This document shows, one piece after another, positions 1 through 8,218 of a stretch of DNA of 64,000 nucleotides. The stretch spans positions 62,001-126,000 of the forward strand of contig NZ_QRDZ01000016.1 in NCBI RefSeq assembly GCF_003386235.1, read 5' to 3'. The notes below the pieces were generated by a model. It was given only the letters and a program-made list of their open reading frames with translations. It was not told the DNA's origin and made no database searches. This DNA comes from Cohnella phaseoli (GTDB lineage: Bacteria; Bacillota; Bacilli; Paenibacillales; Paenibacillaceae). A program made the translations under genes and the position numbers. Positions within the stretch are counted from its first letter, which is position 1; each line of letters starts with the position of its first letter.

Positions 1-275
1 CGAACCACCAACTCGTAGCCTTCGCCCGACTCCTCCGGATCGCCGATATAAGAAGGACGCGCGTTTTTGATTCCCTGCAGCAAGCGCTGAAGAACAACAC
101 CCTCCCGATGCTCGCGTAGAACGCCGCCATCGCGATTCAACACAGCCATCGATACGACGTCTTCCGGCAACGGAATCGGCACTCGGTCGTTGTTCGCCTT
201 CTCCGGCTTGATCGGACTGCACGCCGACAAGATCGCCACAACCATCAAAAGCAGCAAAATCCCTCTCCGCGCCAT
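1..275 (-). CDS. Putative lipoprotein, N-terminal part (runs off left edge)
   Basis: Reading leftward from the ATG at 275, an open frame of 91 codons continues to the window edge without a stop. It begins MARRG, then a short hydrophobic run ending in LSAC, a good lipobox with the lipidated Cys at about residue 19. A charged segment (PIKPEKANNDR) follows. I do not recognise the mature part. The family cannot be named from this fragment; what is seen is a small secreted lipoprotein of the type common in Paenibacillaceae. It is transcribed away from the Uma2-like gene at 512, so the roughly 235 bp between them should hold divergent promoters; I see no clear sites there. Confidence 0.6.
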   Translation of the reverse strand, partial: MARRGILLLLMVVAILSACSPIKPEKANNDRVPIPLPEDVVSMAVLNRDGGVLREHREGVVLQRLLQGIKNARPSYIGDPEESGEGYELVV

Positions 276-511
276 GCCACCTAACCCCCTGTAAGTAACC
301 GATGCTTCTTTGCTAACTTAGACGAGGAAAGCGCCCGGAACGTTGCGACTCAGCAGCCCGGTCACCAGGTTTAAAGCTCCATTCCCTTGTTTCTGCAACG
401 GTTCTTTAGTCGGCGATCAGATCTCCTCTACCGGTCCATCCGGGTACGGTTGGCGTCTCACGATCTATGCTATAATGGGAATAAGAGTATTCTCCGAATG
501 GAGGAAAGACG

Positions 512-1084
512 ATGAAGATGCCGTTAGAACAATCCAAGCTGACTTATCGGCAATATTTGCGGTGGCCGGAAGGCGCGCGGATTGAGTTGATCGATGGGAA
601 CGTCTACAACATGACCCCTGCACCTTCTCGGATGCATCAAAAAATACTTATGGCGTTAAGTTCCCGATTTGAAGCCCATCTTCGCGGTAAAACCTGCGAA
701 GTTTACCCCGCTCCCTTTGACGTTCGTCTACCGAAGCCCGGCGTGGCGGATGAAGATACCGATACGGTCGTACAGCCGGATATTACGGTTGTGTGCGATG
801 TATCCAAGCTAGACGATCGAGGCTGCAAGGGTGCGCCGGATCTTGTTGTCGAAATTATTTCGCCAGGCAGCCTCAAGCTGGACATCTCGACGAAAAAGTC
901 GCTTTACGAATCCTCCGGGATAAAAGAATACTGGATTGTGTACCCTTCGGAAAAGATCGTTACGATATATACGCTATCGGCAAGTGGCAAGTATGAGTTG
1001 CTCGAATCCTATAGCGTGGACGACGTGATTCCCGTTTCGATCTTCCCGGACTTCGTCATTCATGCGAACGAAATATGGGCCTAA
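512..1084 (+). CDS. Uma2 family (DUF820) restriction-endonuclease-like protein
   Basis: A 190-residue protein with the layout of the Uma2/DUF820 family, which has a PD-(D/E)xK nuclease fold. Seen: an N-terminal YRQYLRWPEGARIELIDG segment typical of the family, then QPDITVV (Asp90), APDLVVEIISP (Asp110, Glu114) and the downstream YESSGIKEYWIV block. The acidic residues needed for the fold are present. The ATG follows a GGAGGA box at about 500-505. The biological role of this family is unknown; members are abundant in cyanobacteria and scattered in Firmicutes, usually as single genes. It converges on helD with only 56 bp between. The fold assignment is firm; nuclease activity is only inferred. 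Confidence 0.85.
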   Translation: MKMPLEQSKLTYRQYLRWPEGARIELIDGNVYNMTPAPSRMHQKILMALSSRFEAHLRGKTCEVYPAPFDVRLPKPGVADEDTDTVVQPDITVVCDVSKLDDRGCKGAPDLVVEIISPGSLKLDISTKKSLYESSGIKEYWIVYPSEKIVTIYTLSASGKYELLESYSVDDVIPVSIFPDFVIHANEIWA

Positions 1085-1140
1085 CGGAGGCAATTACGTA
1101 AGTTGGACCTGAATACCGGGCTTACTTGATCCACCTTCAA

Positions 1141-3585
1141 TCACAAAGAACCCGTCCGGTTTTCCATCTCATACAACTCCGAATCAAGATCTCGCAAATA
1201 CGGCGTCACCTCTCCAAGCGAATACAATCTAAGTTGGTGCATGGCGCGGGTGCAGGCGGTATAGAACAGCTTGCGCTCGCTCTCTCGGCCGTAAGCCTGA
1301 GCGGAAGCATCATAGATGAGCACGGCATCGAACTCGACGCCTTTCGCCAGATACGCGGGAATAACCGCAATCCCTTTCTCGAACGTCAGCGTCTCTTTCG
1401 TGACGAGCCGCAGCGCTTCTCCTCCTTGTTCCGTCAAAGCATCGTACGCTTCACGGGCCTCGGCCGCCGTTTTCGTAATCACCGCAATCGAATCGAAACC
1501 CTCGGCCTGCAGCACGGCAAGATCCGCAAAGATTCGCTCATCTCGCTCCTTGCCGTCGCCCAACTTCAACAGGCGCGGCTTGCCTCCGTACCTCTCGAAC
1601 GGGACGATCTCCTCCCCGCCGGGCAGCATCCCCTTCGTAAACGCCACAATTTCCTGCGTGGAGCGATAGCTCCGAACAAGCCGAATCAGATTCGTTTCTT
1701 CATGGCCGTACAGACGAACAAGCGGCGAGTCTTCCTCATGCAAACTGGTCGCCTGCACAAAAATCGCCTGGCCGAAATCGCCCAGTACCGTCATGCGAGC
1801 GCGCGGAAACAATCGTTTTAGAAAAGCATATTGGAACGGCGAATAATCCTGTCCTTCATCTACAAAAACATGCCGCACATCGGTATTTCTCCTCACGCCT
1901 TCCACAAGCTCCCTCATGTACAGGAAAGGAGTCGCATCCTCGTACAGCAGCTCAAGCCGCTCCAGCTTTGCCCGCGTCTGCCTGCCGATTTCCGTCCAAT
2001 GCTCGGGTACCTCCGTTCCGCCGGTCATCCGGCGATAATCCGCCTCCTCGCCAAACAGTTGGCCGTACAGCCCAATCAAGTCCACGAACTTGAATCGCTT
2101 CACCTCCTGCCGCAGCGGACGGAAGCTCTCTTTCACGATCATGCGGCGAAGCAGTTCCTCCTCCTGTCCGGCGAAATCGAATACATTTTCCTCGCCTTGT
2201 TCCCGGCCGCGAAGCTCTCCATACTCCTCAACGTACTCTCGTGTAAAATCGAATACCACTTCTTCCCGCTGAACCTTTTTGAGCAGAGTTCTGTAGGCTT
2301 CGTCGTATTGATCGTTGTCGAGATAATCAAGCTCGTCTTGAACCCAGGTCGCCGCGCACTCCTCGCTCTCCAGAGCTTTAAGCTCCTTCAGCAGCCAATC
2401 CTTCAGCAGCGCAACGCGATTGTCCAGTCGAACCGAACTGTCGTAGCTGTAAAACTGCGTTTCCATCCGCTGCGCCGTAATCAGCACCCGATCTCTGAAG
2501 CGAATATCGCAAAACCTCATGCCCTCCCGGCATAGCCACGCCGCGTAGTCTTGGAGCGCCAGCAAAAACGCCTCCGACGCCTTGTAGCGGATCCCTTGCA
2601 TACGCGCCTCATTTTCCGTTGTCGGCGCCGCTGTGAGCACGTCTTCAAGTTGGTCAAACGGGCTCTCCGGGCGCATGTCGGGCTCAAGCCAGTAAGCAAG
2701 GTATTCTTGGAACGTCGTCTGCTGAATATTCTCCTCACCGAGCTCGGGGAGAACCGTAGACACATAACTGTTAAACATCGGATTAGGCGAAAACAACACG
2801 ATCTGATCCGCCGCAAGTCGATCGCGGTGTCGATACAGCAAGTAGGCTGCACGCTGCATCGCAGCGGATGTTTTGCCACTGCCGGCTGCGCCTTGTACGA
2901 TGAGCATCCGGCTTTTATCGTCCCTTATTATCGCGTTCTGCTCCTTCTGGATCGTCGCCACAATGCTCTTCATTTGCGTATCCGCGCCTTGGCCGAGCGC
3001 CTGCTGAAGCAGCTCGTCTCCAATCGTTATGCTGGTATCGAAAACATTGCGAAGCTGTCCGTCGCGAATCTGGTATTGACGCTTTAACCGCATTTCTCCT
3101 GTGAGGAGACCGCCAGGCGTGGCATACGCGACCCTTCCTGGAGAATAGTCGTAGTATAAGCTGGCAATCGGCGTTCTCCAGTCGTAGACCAGGAAGCTCA
3201 TCCCGTCCTCAGCGGCGAAGGACGACACACCGATATAGATCGATTCGTTGAAACCCGTGCCATCCTCTTCAAAATCAATACGACCGAAGAAGGGAGAAGG
3301 CAATAGTCGCTTCATATTGTTCCACTGCCGCAAACGCAGGCGATGGCTGCGCTCGCGCTCGGACAGCAGCGCCTCTTGCTGCCTGATGCTATAGAAGGTT
3401 TCTTCGAAGTCCTCATGCGTGCTTGTGTTGACCGTCACTTCTTCCCAGAACCGTCTGCGGATGTCCGTCACCTGATTGCGTAACCCGGTCACCTCAGGTT
3501 CCATATCGGCGATTCTCAGCTTCAGTTGCTCCGTGACCCGCTCAAGCCATTCCTGCTCTTGCTTCCAATCGTTCGCATTGATCAT
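1141..3585 (-). CDS. helD: HelD-type RNA polymerase recycling ATPase (UvrD-like helicase fold)
   Basis: About 814 residues, the usual size of class I HelD of Gram-positives. The N-terminus is a charged alpha-helical region (the coiled-coil arm that enters RNA polymerase channels in known HelD structures). Then comes YDWRTPIASLYYD, typical of the family, followed by Walker A GAAGSGKTSAA, the DEGQDYSPFQ Walker B/motif II, a LVRSYRS motif and the C-terminal KGVEFDAVLIYDA and YTACTRA motifs of superfamily 1 helicases. HelD removes stalled RNA polymerase from nucleic acid using ATP. The start is uncertain: GTG at 3597 lies one base from the AAGGAG box, so ATG 3585 is preferred although its spacing (13) is long. 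No neighbour suggests the rifamycin-resistance HelR variant. Confidence 0.9.
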   Translation of the reverse strand: MINANDWKQEQEWLERVTEQLKLRIADMEPEVTGLRNQVTDIRRRFWEEVTVNTSTHEDFEETFYSIRQQEALLSERERSHRLRLRQWNNMKRLLPSPFFGRIDFEEDGTGFNESIYIGVSSFAAEDGMSFLVYDWRTPIASLYYDYSPGRVAYATPGGLLTGEMRLKRQYQIRDGQLRNVFDTSITIGDELLQQALGQGADTQMKSIVATIQKEQNAIIRDDKSRMLIVQGAAGSGKTSAAMQRAAYLLYRHRDRLAADQIVLFSPNPMFNSYVSTVLPELGEENIQQTTFQEYLAYWLEPDMRPESPFDQLEDVLTAAPTTENEARMQGIRYKASEAFLLALQDYAAWLCREGMRFCDIRFRDRVLITAQRMETQFYSYDSSVRLDNRVALLKDWLLKELKALESEECAATWVQDELDYLDNDQYDEAYRTLLKKVQREEVVFDFTREYVEEYGELRGREQGEENVFDFAGQEEELLRRMIVKESFRPLRQEVKRFKFVDLIGLYGQLFGEEADYRRMTGGTEVPEHWTEIGRQTRAKLERLELLYEDATPFLYMRELVEGVRRNTDVRHVFVDEGQDYSPFQYAFLKRLFPRARMTVLGDFGQAIFVQATSLHEEDSPLVRLYGHEETNLIRLVRSYRSTQEIVAFTKGMLPGGEEIVPFERYGGKPRLLKLGDGKERDERIFADLAVLQAEGFDSIAVITKTAAEAREAYDALTEQGGEALRLVTKETLTFEKGIAVIPAYLAKGVEFDAVLIYDASAQAYGRESERKLFYTACTRAMHQLRLYSLGEVTPYLRDLDSELYEMENRTGSL

Positions 3586-3634
3586 CGTTTCGAACACGCT
3601 CCTTTTGCGGTCTTGGGCAGTGTAAAAAACACAT

Positions 3635-3806
3635 TTGACAAACAGCTAGCCGGCATGATAAGATAATAGTGTGGATAAAATGCAATAACTATGTGACTTG
3701 AACGAAAACAGGCGCATGGGTTTTCTAAGCATACCACACGAGCGAATGCATGTAAATTGTTTTTATATATGAGGGAAGCAACCGACAGTTGTCGGTTGCT
3801 TTTTTC
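3635..3806 (+). ncRNA. Candidate small RNA: promoter-like TTGACA plus strong terminator, no ORF
   Basis: In the 580-bp gap between helD and the VOC gene there is a consensus TTGACA at 3635-3640, an AT-rich -10-like stretch (GATAAG/GATAAT, 3657-3667), about 105 bp of leader-like sequence, and a perfect 12-bp GC-rich hairpin (3776-3801) followed by a T run. That terminator points along the + strand, yet there is no + strand coding gene between it and the window start other than the one ending at 1084. This arrangement suggests a short independent transcript of roughly 130 nt. The -10 is imperfect and the RNA has no family I recognise, so this is an inference. Confidence 0.35.
3776..3806 (+). 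terminator. Rho-independent terminator
   Basis: AAGCAACCGACA and TGTCGGTTGCTT form a perfect 12-bp stem around a tiny loop, followed by TTTTT. The T run is only on the + strand side, so it terminates + strand transcription upstream of the VOC gene. Confidence 0.75.
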
Positions 3807-4165
3807 TATAGATGATCCATACGCGTACACAAACTCGAAGCAATCCCGCAACACCTCTCGAACTAGATCGTCTTTGGAACTCAACTAGCCTCTTACACGC
3901 GCAAATCCGAGTACTCGACCTCCTCTTGAGCTCCAGCGGGCCGTTACGGGAGCATGTAGATGTACGTCTATTGGTCCGCCGCGTTTTTTATTGGAGCTTA
4001 TACCGGAGAAACCGCGAGCTGCCCTCCGAGCCCCTGCCTTATCCATTCCTTTATTGCCAACCGCTCGCTTTGGACATACTTAAGAGAAGTTTTTTATGTA
4101 AATACGTAGGATCGGACAACCCGATCAAGTATTACTTAGCGAGGTCAAATTGCAGGAGGGATTGT

Positions 4166-4561
4166 GTGAGCAGATTAGTGCATTTCGAGATTCATGTAAA
4201 TGACATGGAGCGTGCCAAGCAGTTTTATGGCGAGGTATTTGGATGGACGTTCGAGGATTGGAGCGAGTACGCCGGTATGCCCTACTTCGGCGCCACGACA
4301 GGGCCTGCGGATGAACTGGGAGTCAACGGAGCCTTGGTTCAGCGTCGAGGCCCAGCCCCCGAACCTGGTCAGCCATTGAGCGGTTACGCATGTACGATGG
4401 GCGTAGGAAATTACGATGAGACTGAAGCGAAAATCGTTAGCCTAGGAGGCCAGATCGCCTTGCCGAAGTATGCGCTGCCCGGCATGGCGTGGCAGGGGTA
4501 TTACCTTGATCCGGAAGGCAACGTTTTCGGCATTCACCAGCCGGACAAGTCGGCTAAGTAA
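4166..4561 (+). CDS. VOC family (glyoxalase/bleomycin-resistance fold) protein
   Basis: A 131-residue single-domain-pair protein starting at GTG 4166, five bases after an AGGAGGG box at 4154-4160. The open frame extends further upstream to 3812, but that extension lacks a ribosome site and family similarity, so it is left out. Seen: VHFEIHVNDMERAKQFYGEVFGW at the N-terminus, the classic VOC opening with a metal-ligand His/Glu region, and YYLDPEGNVFGIHQ at the C-terminus, which carries the second Glu-like metal position. VOC proteins include dioxygenases, isomerases and drug-binding proteins; this subfamily (about 130 residues, FEIHVND) is usually annotated without known substrate. Enzyme or binding role cannot be told apart here. 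Confidence 0.88.
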   Translation: MSRLVHFEIHVNDMERAKQFYGEVFGWTFEDWSEYAGMPYFGATTGPADELGVNGALVQRRGPAPEPGQPLSGYACTMGVGNYDETEAKIVSLGGQIALPKYALPGMAWQGYYLDPEGNVFGIHQPDKSAK

Positions 4562-4584
4562 CCGGTCTTCGCTCTCAACAAACC

Positions 4585-4730
4585 GTGTCCTATAAGCAAC
4601 CTTCAATTTTCTCCGAAAGATAATCGATGATAAAAGCACAAGGGGATGTACTCTATACGCTCCTGAAACTTGAATGGGGAAACCCGTTGCAATGTGATTT
4701 CAGGAGCGTATAAGGCAGTCTCAGGGCAAT
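4585..4730 (+). mobile_element. Truncated MITE copy (left end and core)
   Basis: This stretch matches the reverse complement of the element at 46495-46713. It has a degenerate end (GTGTCCTATAAGC against CTGTCCCATAAGC), the shared GAAAGATAATCGATGA block, and the core TATACGCTCCTGAAA ... TTTCAGGAGCGTATA, then GGCAGTCTC. Similarity stops at about 4725-4730, so the other inverted-repeat end is missing. It encodes nothing. It sits directly downstream of the VOC gene stop and next to the tandem repeat array. Confidence 0.75.
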
Positions 4731-4803
4731 ACTTCCGGATAATTACCTATAGTTATCCGCATAATCTATTGAGTCGCTTTAGTGCCACACGATACAACCC
4801 TTG

Positions 4804-5210
4804 GAATTTTGTCTATTTGTACGATTTTCCGGACAAACGTTGGCGGCTTAAGTCTGATTTGAGCTACTTTGTACGATTTTTCGAACAAACGTGCGCCTTT
4901 TAACCCTGATTCGAGCTACTTTGTACGGTTTTTCGAACAAATGTGCGCCTTTTAACCCTGATTCGAGCTACTTTGTACGACTTTTCGAACAAACGTGCGC
5001 CTTTTAACCCTGATTTGAGTTACTTTGTACGACTTTTCGAACAAACCGAAATGTCCGCCAACTTGAGTCCGATTCGAGCTACTTTGTACGATTTTTCGAA
5101 CAAGCGTGCGCCTTCAAACCCTGATTCGAGCTACTTTGTACGGTTTTCCGGACAAAAGTCCGCGGCTTAACCCTGATTCGAACTGGGTGTACGACTCTCC
5201 GACTAACTTC
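4804..5210. repeat. Tandem array of a 52-bp unit (about 7 copies plus degenerate ends)
   Basis: Units begin with GATTCGAGCTACTTTGTACG and end CGCCTTTTAACCCT. Unit starts are at 4804 (divergent), 4856, 4908, 4960, 5012 (59 bp, with a 7-bp longer variant segment), 5071, 5123 and 5175 (degenerate, fading out near 5210). Three central units differ at only a few positions. Each unit carries an inverted TTCGAA within TTTTTCGAACAAA. Because 52 is not divisible by 3, open frames across it (for example 4943-5170) rotate frame from unit to unit, so they are not credible genes. Function unknown. The rest of the gap up to 5350 shows nothing I can identify. Confidence 0.9.
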
Positions 5211-5350
5211 CCTCGCAGAGGTCTCCTCGCAGGGCGTAAACTCATGTGTGCGAATAGGGCCGCAGATCCCTGAAACAGGATTTTAGCGCTTCATAGCGAG
5301 AAAGCGCAGCCCCGCAAGTCGACCTCTGCAACACCGTCACATCGCTTATT

Positions 5351-7027
5351 TCACTCCCGATATGCAGCGAGCAGCTTATCAGCCGGAATCGGCCTGGAGA
5401 AGTAGAACCCCTGTGCCGTATCGCATCCCCACATGCGCAGCATCTCCACCTGTTCGACGGCCTCCATGCCTTCGGCCACCACTTGAATTTGCAGATTGTG
5501 AGCCATCGTAATCATCGCTTTGACGAGGTTTTCGCTTTTCTTGTGCTCCATCATCTGCAGGATAAACGAGCGGTCGATTTTCAGCTTGTCGATGCTGACC
5601 TGGCTCAGTTGGCTTAGCGAGCTGTAACCGGTACCGAAATCGTCGATGCTGACCTGCACGCCAAGCGGTTTCAGCTTCTGCAAAACCTGCTCCAAACGGG
5701 CCGAGTCCGCTGCGCAGCTCTCGGTAATTTCCAGCTCCAGCAATTCGGCCGGCATGCCGGACAGCTCCAAAGCGCGAATCACCTTGTCCGTAAACGCTTC
5801 TTCCTGAAACTGGCATATCGCGACATTGACCGATACGGTCATTGACCGCAGCCCTTGCTTCTGCCAGTCCATGTTCTGGCGGCAAGCCTCCTGCAAAATC
5901 CACTCGCCAATCGGAATCATCAAGCTGCTGGTTTCTGCGGTCGGGATAAAATAAGCCGGCGACAGCATGCCTTTAGCCGGGTGGTTCATGCGAATGAGCG
6001 CTTCCGTTCCGCGAATAGCCCCGGTGCGAAGATCGATCTGCGGTTGATAATGCAGCTCGAACCAGCCGTGCTCCAGCGCCTTATGCAGCTCGTCGATAAT
6101 CGTAAGCCGATTGACCGACAATTGCTCCATCTGCGGCTTGAACATGACCGCACAATTGCGTTGGAGCTTCGCATGGTGCAAAGCGATATCCGCCGACTTG
6201 AGCAGCTTCTGTGCCGTTGTCCCGCGTTCCGTGAAATAGGCCATTCCAATGCTGCAGGTGGAATGGATCGGCGTATCCATCAACAGGAACGGCACCCTGA
6301 ACTTCGACAAGATGCGCTCGCTCCAGCGGATCAATTCGTCCTGATTTTCCACATCGAGCAGAATAAACATAAACTCGTCGCCGCTCATGCGAATGACGAT
6401 ACGGCGTTCACTCGTATACTCAACCAACCGCTTCGCTATTTCCTGCAGCATCAAGTCTCCGAGCTGATGCCCGAAGGAATCGTTGACATGCTTGAAATCG
6501 TCGAAGTCGATAAACATCAAACCGACGGAATACCCGTCCTCTTCGCATTGCTGCATCAGACGGAGCGCATGATGATCGAACCAGCGCCGATTCGGCAAGC
6601 CGGTCAGCTCGTCGTGATAGGCCCAATGCTCAATATCGCGCTCATACTTCTTCCGCGCGGTAACGTCGCGAATGAGCGCCAGGATGGCCTGTTCGCCTTC
6701 ATACGGAATGGCAACGCCGGTTACTTCAACATCGAGAATCTCGTTCTCTGAATTACGAATTCGAATTTCAGTAGGCGAGGTTTGGTTCCCTTCCTTGATC
6801 ATATACTCGATACGTTGCTTCAGGGCGTCCCAGTATTCCGGCAACACGAACCCGAAAATCGATTTTCCGATCGCCTGATCTCTGGTCCCCTTAAGCATAT
6901 TAAGCCCTCGGTCATTAACGAAGCGGATTCGGGCATCCTGCGTGTAGATAATTACGGGATCGAACGAAAGATCCGTTAACCGCGCATAGCGAGAAGCCAA
7001 CTCCTGAAGCCGCTGCAGCTCCTCCAT
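5351..7027 (-). CDS. PAS-GGDEF-EAL cyclic-di-GMP signalling protein
   Basis: About 558 residues with no membrane segment. An N-terminal PAS domain (about 15-125) leads into a GGDEF domain (about 135-295) and a C-terminal EAL domain (about 310-555). The diguanylate cyclase signature is SGDEF (about residues 215-219) instead of GGDEF, and the RxxD inhibitory site is absent. The phosphodiesterase set looks complete: EALIR, ELEITES, DDFGTGYSSL, KIDRSF, VVAEGME and AQGFYFS. It is thus expected to degrade cyclic-di-GMP, possibly with the cyclase-like domain acting as a GTP sensor; this is inference. Start ATG 7027 is chosen because GGAGG lies six bases upstream (7034-7038); ATG 7030 is too close. 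Monocistronic. Confidence 0.93.
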   Translation of the reverse strand: MEELQRLQELASRYARLTDLSFDPVIIYTQDARIRFVNDRGLNMLKGTRDQAIGKSIFGFVLPEYWDALKQRIEYMIKEGNQTSPTEIRIRNSENEILDVEVTGVAIPYEGEQAILALIRDVTARKKYERDIEHWAYHDELTGLPNRRWFDHHALRLMQQCEEDGYSVGLMFIDFDDFKHVNDSFGHQLGDLMLQEIAKRLVEYTSERRIVIRMSGDEFMFILLDVENQDELIRWSERILSKFRVPFLLMDTPIHSTCSIGMAYFTERGTTAQKLLKSADIALHHAKLQRNCAVMFKPQMEQLSVNRLTIIDELHKALEHGWFELHYQPQIDLRTGAIRGTEALIRMNHPAKGMLSPAYFIPTAETSSLMIPIGEWILQEACRQNMDWQKQGLRSMTVSVNVAICQFQEEAFTDKVIRALELSGMPAELLELEITESCAADSARLEQVLQKLKPLGVQVSIDDFGTGYSSLSQLSQVSIDKLKIDRSFILQMMEHKKSENLVKAMITMAHNLQIQVVAEGMEAVEQVEMLRMWGCDTAQGFYFSRPIPADKLLAAYRE

Positions 7028-7173
7028 CATACACCTCCGTTGCCAGCTGAATTTTCTCGGCCATTTACAGGCTGCCGTCTTGGAGCTTTGTCCGAAAATA
7101 TGGAATTCATCTTCGATATAGAATCATTCGACAAGGAATCGACAAATTCCTTTGCCTGTCGACAATCGAAAAT

Positions 7174-7920
7174 CTACTTCCGAGCCGTAATCATAAATCG
7201 CTTGGCATTGGTCCGGATTCCTCGACTCGTTCGATACTTGGCGATAAAGCCGTGCAGCGCGGCAAAATCTCCGTCTGCCCGGCCGAAATTCGGGACGATT
7301 GGCGTGTGCTTCAGCAGAAACACAAGGTCTTCCGCCGTTTCGTAATATTCCGCAGCATCGTATTCCAAGGTATGAATCTCTCGAAACCCGGCTTCCGTAA
7401 GTTCGTTAACATACCGATCCCGCAAAGTACCGTCTTTAGCTGCAGTCTGTCGTCTCCCGAAGGCTTCTCCCAGATTGCTTTTATCCCCTTCGCTCACCTG
7501 TTGGGTCAGGAAAACGCCGCCCGGCTTCAGCACTCTGGCCGCTTCCGCAGCGCAGAAAGGCGCATGCCGGCAAGACACGACGTCGAAAAAGCCATCCGGA
7601 AACTCGATTCGATCCGCATCCATTCGCAGCATTCGCACATTCGCTTTGCCCGCAGCCGCCGCATTAGCTTGCGCGGTTCGGACCATTCCGTCCGCGTTAT
7701 CGATCCCCACTAACAGGGAGGCCGCATCGCTTAACGAAAGTAGCTGTTCGCCGCCGCCCGTGCCTATATCCAGTAAAAGATCCGACTTGCCGCACCGCTT
7801 CGCCACTTCGTTATAGAAATCCCATTTTACTCCCTCAGATACGCATTTCACGCGGCTGAAGTCCCAACCGTTTTCCGCACCGACACGATTATAAAAAGCT
7901 TTATACTGCGTTTCGTCCAT
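7174..7920 (-). CDS. Class I SAM-dependent methyltransferase
   Basis: A 248-residue soluble protein. Motif I is LLDIGTGGGEQLL, followed by an acidic motif (GIDNADGMV), a motif around RMDADRIEFPDGFFDVVSCRHAPF and a VLKPGGVFLTQQVS strand, all in the order of Rossmann-fold methyltransferases of the UbiE/Methyltransf_11 group. The substrate cannot be inferred: the C-terminal half is family-typical of small uncharacterised Firmicute methyltransferases. A weak AGAGG box lies 13 bases upstream of ATG 7920. The gene is followed by the PAS-GGDEF-EAL gene on the same strand, 146 bp away, and there is no sign of co-transcription. Confidence 0.85.
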   Translation of the reverse strand: MDETQYKAFYNRVGAENGWDFSRVKCVSEGVKWDFYNEVAKRCGKSDLLLDIGTGGGEQLLSLSDAASLLVGIDNADGMVRTAQANAAAAGKANVRMLRMDADRIEFPDGFFDVVSCRHAPFCAAEAARVLKPGGVFLTQQVSEGDKSNLGEAFGRRQTAAKDGTLRDRYVNELTEAGFREIHTLEYDAAEYYETAEDLVFLLKHTPIVPNFGRADGDFAALHGFIAKYRTSRGIRTNAKRFMITARK

Positions 7921-8122
7921 ATAGTAATCTCATTCCTCTCCAAGGATAAATAAAGAGCCAAAGAAGGCTGAAGCTGCCGAACATAGAGTACAAGAGAATA
8001 CACCTGTCCCATTCGCGCAACTTATGGCGTCCTTTGACTACATTCGCATGCGATGACAAGTCGGTACCGTCCGAAGCTTTATCCCGGGTCAATGAGCAGA
8101 GATCCCCCTTGACGGCCGACAC
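7901..8122 (-). CDS. Possible small membrane peptide, doubtful
   Basis: A 73-codon frame that overlaps the methyltransferase start by 20 bp. Its C-terminal half contains a basic segment (GRHKLREWD) followed by a hydrophobic span (about residues 42-59) that could cross the membrane. The ATG has no convincing ribosome site. I do not recognise it. It may be a small leader or chance frame; it is the only candidate gene in the 300-bp gap between the methyltransferase and the transcarbamylase. Confidence 0.2.
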   Translation of the reverse strand: MSAVKGDLCSLTRDKASDGTDLSSHANVVKGRHKLREWDRCILLYSMFGSFSLLWLFIYPWRGMRLLYGRNAV

Positions 8123-8218
8123 GCGGCTGACCCAGCCCGAGAACTAATGACTTCGAACGATTCGGTTGAGCATTCGCTTCACCTCATTGGAAGATCGCGT
8201 CAATTGGAGGAACGTCGC

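Noticed and set aside
3812-4165. Upstream extension of the VOC frame as an N-terminal domain
   Set aside because: No ribosome site, low complexity of meaning and no family; the AGGAGGG site fits GTG 4166.
4943-5170. Open frame across the tandem array, and the related frame at 4670-4903
   Set aside because: The unit length (52) rotates the frame, there is no ribosome site or known domain, and the peptide is just the repeat read in shifting frames.
4804-5210. CRISPR array
   Set aside because: Units are contiguous with no unique spacers and no cas genes are near.
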